A stretch of DNA of 64,000 nucleotides from an uncultured Erythrobacter sp. (GTDB taxonomy: Bacteria; Pseudomonadota; Alphaproteobacteria; Sphingomonadales; Sphingomonadaceae), in the NCBI GenBank assembly GCA_947502305.1, contig CANMZA010000002.1, positions 525,041-589,040 on the forward strand, in the 5' to 3' direction. This document shows positions 61,200-64,000 of this stretch, piece by piece (position 1 is the stretch's first letter; each line of letters opens with the position of its first letter). The notes under the pieces were generated by a model, which saw nothing but the letters and a program-made list of their open reading frames with translations, was not told the origin of the DNA and made no database searches. The position numbers were made by a program, and so were the translations under genes.

Positions 61200-62053
61200 T
61201 CGGCGCGATGTCAGACAAACCCCTCCCAAAACTCAGGCCGGTTTTGATCACCGACAGCCCGCAGCTCGCCGCTTTGGCGCAAAATTCCGGCGTGGGGCGG
61301 ATCATGGTCGATCTGGAACGCAATGGTAAGTTTGAACGCCAGAAATTGCGCGACACATGGATCAGCAAGCACGAGATTGAAGACATCGCGCCGGTTGCTG
61401 CGGTGTTGGGCGATGCGGATCTGATGGTGCGGATCAACCCGCTTTACGATGGCAGTGCGGGAGAGATTGACGCGGCGATTGCAGGCGGCGCGGATTGCAT
61501 CATGTTGCCGATGTTTCGGACGCTAAGAGAGGTTGAGGCGATTGGCGCACTGATCGCGGGGCGTGCGCGGTTTGTACCCTTGGTCGAAACCGGCGATGCG
61601 ATGGCGATTTTGGCAGATGTGGCCCGCTGTGATGCCGTGGCGGAGGTCTTTATTGGGCTCAATGATCTGCACATTTCCTTGGGCCTCGATTTCATGTTCC
61701 AACCCTTGGGCGATGGGATGCTGGATGCGGCCTGCGCGGCGTTGCGGGATATTGGCAAGCCGTTTGGATTTGGCGGGATCGCGCGCATTGGCGAAGGGGA
61801 TTTGCCAGCCGAATTTATTGTGCGCGAACATGCGCGGCTGGGATCGACGCGGGTCAATTTGTCGCGGACATTCGCGCGGGACGGGCTGGGCGAAGGCGCG
61901 ACGATTGAACGCGAAGTGTCGCGATTGCTGGCCTTGTATGATGAGGCTTTGACCGCGCCTGAAAGCGCCATCGAAGCGAACCGCAGCGAAGTGCGCCGCC
62001 GCATCGAAAGCATCACCGCATGCATTCGCAGCGAGAAAGCGGTTCCGCAATGA
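61196..62053 (+). CDS. HpcH/HpaI aldolase-citrate lyase-like enzyme in a glycan cluster
   Basis: A protein of about 285 residues with the PEP-utilising TIM-barrel pattern of HpcH/HpaI aldolases: RIMVDLERNG, FVPLVETGDAMAIL and EVFIGLNDLHISLGL, where Glu and Asp would bind the metal and Arg the substrate. Such enzymes split or join pyruvate or glyoxylate units. Its role beside sugar genes is unclear; it may make an unusual acid substituent or chain. ATG 61196 overlaps the previous stop in ATGA style; ATG 61208 is an alternative. Its stop overlaps the next start. Confidence 0.82.
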   Translation: MIGAMSDKPLPKLRPVLITDSPQLAALAQNSGVGRIMVDLERNGKFERQKLRDTWISKHEIEDIAPVAAVLGDADLMVRINPLYDGSAGEIDAAIAGGADCIMLPMFRTLREVEAIGALIAGRARFVPLVETGDAMAILADVARCDAVAEVFIGLNDLHISLGLDFMFQPLGDGMLDAACAALRDIGKPFGFGGIARIGEGDLPAEFIVREHARLGSTRVNLSRTFARDGLGEGATIEREVSRLLALYDEALTAPESAIEANRSEVRRRIESITACIRSEKAVPQ

Positions 62054-62604
62054 AGCGCCTGATCGACATTGTCGTTAGCGGCGGGGCGCTGCTGGTTTTG
62101 GCGCCTTTGATGGCGGTGTTGATCGTCTGGATTCGGCTCGACAGTCCCGGCCCGGCTTTGTTTCGTCAAACCCGGATTGGGCGCGGCGCGGTGCCGTTTA
62201 CGATCCTGAAATTCCGCAGCATGGTGAGCGATGCGGAGGCGCGCGGCGGGTATTCCACGCAGGTTGGCGATCCGCGCATCACCCGTGCGGGCGCGTTTGT
62301 GCGGCGGACGAGCCTTGATGAATTGCCGCAACTTTTGAATGTTTTGCGCGGTGATATGAGCCTGGTCGGGCCGCGCCCAGACACCCCGATGCAGCAAAGC
62401 AATTACACCCAAGCCGATTGGCAACGCCGTCATAGCGTGCGCCCCGGCATCACCGGCTTGGCGCAGGCGCGTTTACGCTCTGCCGCCACGGCGGAGCAGC
62501 GATTGGCGCTGGATTTGGAATATGCCGAGAATGCCAGCGTGGGGCGCGATTTTTCGATCCTGCTGGAAACCGTTCGTACTCTGCTGAAACGTGAGGCCGT
62601 CTGA
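62050..62604 (+). CDS. Small polyprenyl-phosphate phosphoglycosyl transferase (PglC-like)
   Basis: A 184-residue monotopic phosphoglycosyl transferase: one N-terminal re-entrant hydrophobic helix ([17 protein letters not shown]), [24 protein letters not shown] and [21 protein letters not shown] with the catalytic Asp-Glu. It moves a sugar-1-phosphate from a UDP-sugar onto undecaprenyl phosphate, the first step of a repeat unit. It lacks the extra membrane spans of WcaJ-type enzymes. Together with the aminotransferase upstream it suggests a diamino or amino sugar primer. Confidence 0.93.
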   Translation: MKRLIDIVVSGGALLVLAPLMAVLIVWIRLDSPGPALFRQTRIGRGAVPFTILKFRSMVSDAEARGGYSTQVGDPRITRAGAFVRRTSLDELPQLLNVLRGDMSLVGPRPDTPMQQSNYTQADWQRRHSVRPGITGLAQARLRSAATAEQRLALDLEYAENASVGRDFSILLETVRTLLKREAV

Positions 62605-62606
62605 CA

Positions 62607-64000
62607 ATGTGCGGAATTTCAGGATATTGGTCTTTCGGCGGACGCAGCGTCGCAATCGACAAAATCGCGGCCATGTCGCGGACACAGGGCCATCGCGGCC
62701 CGGATGGGGACGGGGTATTCAGCAATGGCCGCGTGACCTTGGCGAACCAGCGCCTGGCAATCATCGACGTTGAAAATGGCGACCAACCTTTCGTCTCTGA
62801 CGACGGCGCGGTGGCGCTGGTGCAAAATGGCGAAATCTTCAATTATGTTGAACTGGGCCAGGAATTGCGCGCCCTTGGCGCAAGGCTGGAAACCGGCTCT
62901 GACACAGAAGTGTTGCTCCACGCATACCTCCATTGGGGCCCCGATTTTGTCAGCCGGTTGAACGGCATGTTCGCCATCGCGATCTGGGACAATCGCGATC
63001 AGACCTTGCGCCTTTATCGTGACCGGATCGGGATAAAACCGCTATTCTACAGCGAGGCACCGGGCGCGTTTCTGTTTGCATCAGAGATTAAATCGATCCT
63101 CGCTGGCGGGGTTGCTGCGCAGCTTGATCCCCATGCGCTCGATCTGTTTTTGACCTTCAATTACGTGCCGCCCCCGCATACGGCGTTTAAAGGCATTCGC
63201 CATTTGCCGCCCGGATGCATGGCCGAATTGCGCGCCGATCGGCCGATGCAGATTAAGCGTTGGTGGTCGCTGACGAGCCGCGATCTGGCGCAGCGTAGCG
63301 AGGCCGATTGGACCAGCGAATTTCTGGATGTGTTTGAGGATGCGGTGCGTTTGCGCCTGCGTTCTGATGTGCCGTTTGGCGCGTTTTTATCTGGCGGGGT
63401 CGATTCGACCAGTGTGGTCGGATTTATGGCGCGCAATATGGACAGGCCGGTCCGCACTTTCTCCATTGGCTTTGACGATCCGCGCTTTGATGAAACGGCC
63501 AGCGCAAAACTCGCCGCATCGCGATTTGGCACCGACCATATCGCCGAAATCGTCGATCCGAACATGGTCAGCGCATGGCCCAATGTGATCTGGCATTTGG
63601 ACCAACCGCATGGCGATGTGTCCTTCATGCCGACCCGCCGCGTGTCCGAATTGGCATCGCGCCATGTAAAAGTCGTGCTGACGGGGGATGGCGGGGATGA
63701 ACTGTTTGCGGGCTATGACAAATATCGCAATTTCTTTGAAAAACGCCCCGATGATGAGAGCGACGCGCAATTCCGCAGCGCCTATCTCGCCAATATCTCG
63801 CTGTTCACTCCAGAAGAGAAAAAGCGGTTGTATGGCGAGGATTTCGCCAGCCAAGTGGACCCGGATGCCCCGCATGATTTGCTCAGTGGATATTTCGACG
63901 ACAGCGCGCATTGGGACCGATTGAACCAAGCTCTCAATATCGACATGCAATTGCTGCTCCCCGGCAACAATTTGGTGAAACCGGACCGGATGGGCATGGC
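62607..64000 (+). CDS. asnB: Asparagine synthase-type glutamine amidotransferase, cut by window end
   Basis: The first 464 codons are present and remain open to the last base. Cys2 of MCGISGYWSFGG is the glutaminase nucleophile; HRGPDGDGVF, NGEIFNY and SDTEVLLHAY complete that domain. The synthetase domain has the ATP pyrophosphatase loop SGGVDST (262-268) and LTGDGGDELFAGY. In polysaccharide clusters such enzymes often amidate a sugar acid instead of aspartate, which the UDP-glucuronate-type epimerase nearby would supply. Whether it makes asparagine is undecided. Confidence 0.92.
   Translation, partial: MCGISGYWSFGGRSVAIDKIAAMSRTQGHRGPDGDGVFSNGRVTLANQRLAIIDVENGDQPFVSDDGAVALVQNGEIFNYVELGQELRALGARLETGSDTEVLLHAYLHWGPDFVSRLNGMFAIAIWDNRDQTLRLYRDRIGIKPLFYSEAPGAFLFASEIKSILAGGVAAQLDPHALDLFLTFNYVPPPHTAFKGIRHLPPGCMAELRADRPMQIKRWWSLTSRDLAQRSEADWTSEFLDVFEDAVRLRLRSDVPFGAFLSGGVDSTSVVGFMARNMDRPVRTFSIGFDDPRFDETASAKLAASRFGTDHIAEIVDPNMVSAWPNVIWHLDQPHGDVSFMPTRRVSELASRHVKVVLTGDGGDELFAGYDKYRNFFEKRPDDESDAQFRSAYLANISLFTPEEKKRLYGEDFASQVDPDAPHDLLSGYFDDSAHWDRLNQALNIDMQLLLPGNNLVKPDRMGM

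Overview
The window is a contiguous piece of an alphaproteobacterial chromosome. Gene content (HemJ-type haem pathway, TrcR/DUF1013, DUF1192, DUF6489, ligase/exonuclease repair pair, SUV3-like helicase next to S4 protein, fdxA and carD) and order (dnaQ-coaE-aroE-maf-ppsR | hemE-hemJ-rho ... mnmE-mnmG-rsmG-parA-parB) point to Sphingomonadales, most likely Erythrobacteraceae. The genus is an inference; no rRNA or tRNA gene was seen to confirm it.

1-13.6 kb is the replication-origin neighbourhood. Five genes run leftwards (dnaQ to ppsR, joined by ATGA overlaps) and the hemE side runs rightwards. The ppsR-hemE gap (3054-3382) has DnaA-box-like sites, GANTC sites and an AT-rich tract, and is the best oriC candidate. 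Four parS-type palindromes lie at 8387, 9141, 11280 and 11669, inside or beside mnmE, mnmG and rsmG, just before parA-parB: a complete parABS segregation locus.

13.6-18.3 kb holds a chaperone-usher-like surface locus: a secreted DUF4402 subunit, two hairpins, a PapD-like chaperone and a large usher-like outer-membrane protein. 18.3-25.5 kb is mixed metabolism and envelope: glycine-zipper protein, free-methionine-sulfoxide reductase, PQQ-type dehydrogenase, DUF815 ATPase, acyl-CoA dehydrogenase, Sua5 and a small lipoprotein. 25.5-31 kb is a leftward group with a DUF2807 lipoprotein, CarD, ferredoxin FdxA, an S4 RNA-binding protein and a SUV3-like helicase. 31-35.5 kb runs rightwards: M23 peptidase, hemB, two tandem GNAT acetyltransferases and a gamma-carbonic anhydrase, the last four overlapping.

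35.5-42.5 kb runs mostly leftwards: DUF1993, ATP-dependent DNA ligase and its MBL-fold exonuclease (with a small secreted-protein gene between them on the other strand), clpA, a secreted unknown and DUF1192. 42.6-46.5 kb has a quinone oxidoreductase, TrcR and an acyl-CoA ligase. 46.6-48.3 kb is an M23 peptidase-bactofilin pair that appears to overlap. 48.5-54.4 kb is the conserved proA-nadD-rsfS-rlmH-envC-ctpA run; rlmH has no canonical start at its expected N-terminus. dsbB, coq7 and a secreted unknown follow.

56.2-64 kb is a glycan cluster: nucleotide-sugar epimerase, two glycosyltransferases, a CBS-aminotransferase fusion, an HpcH/HpaI aldolase-like enzyme, a small phosphoglycosyl transferase and an AsnB-type amidotransferase cut by the window end. 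The five genes before asnB are translationally coupled and probably build and prime a surface polysaccharide. No CRISPR array, insertion sequence, prophage or tRNA was seen.
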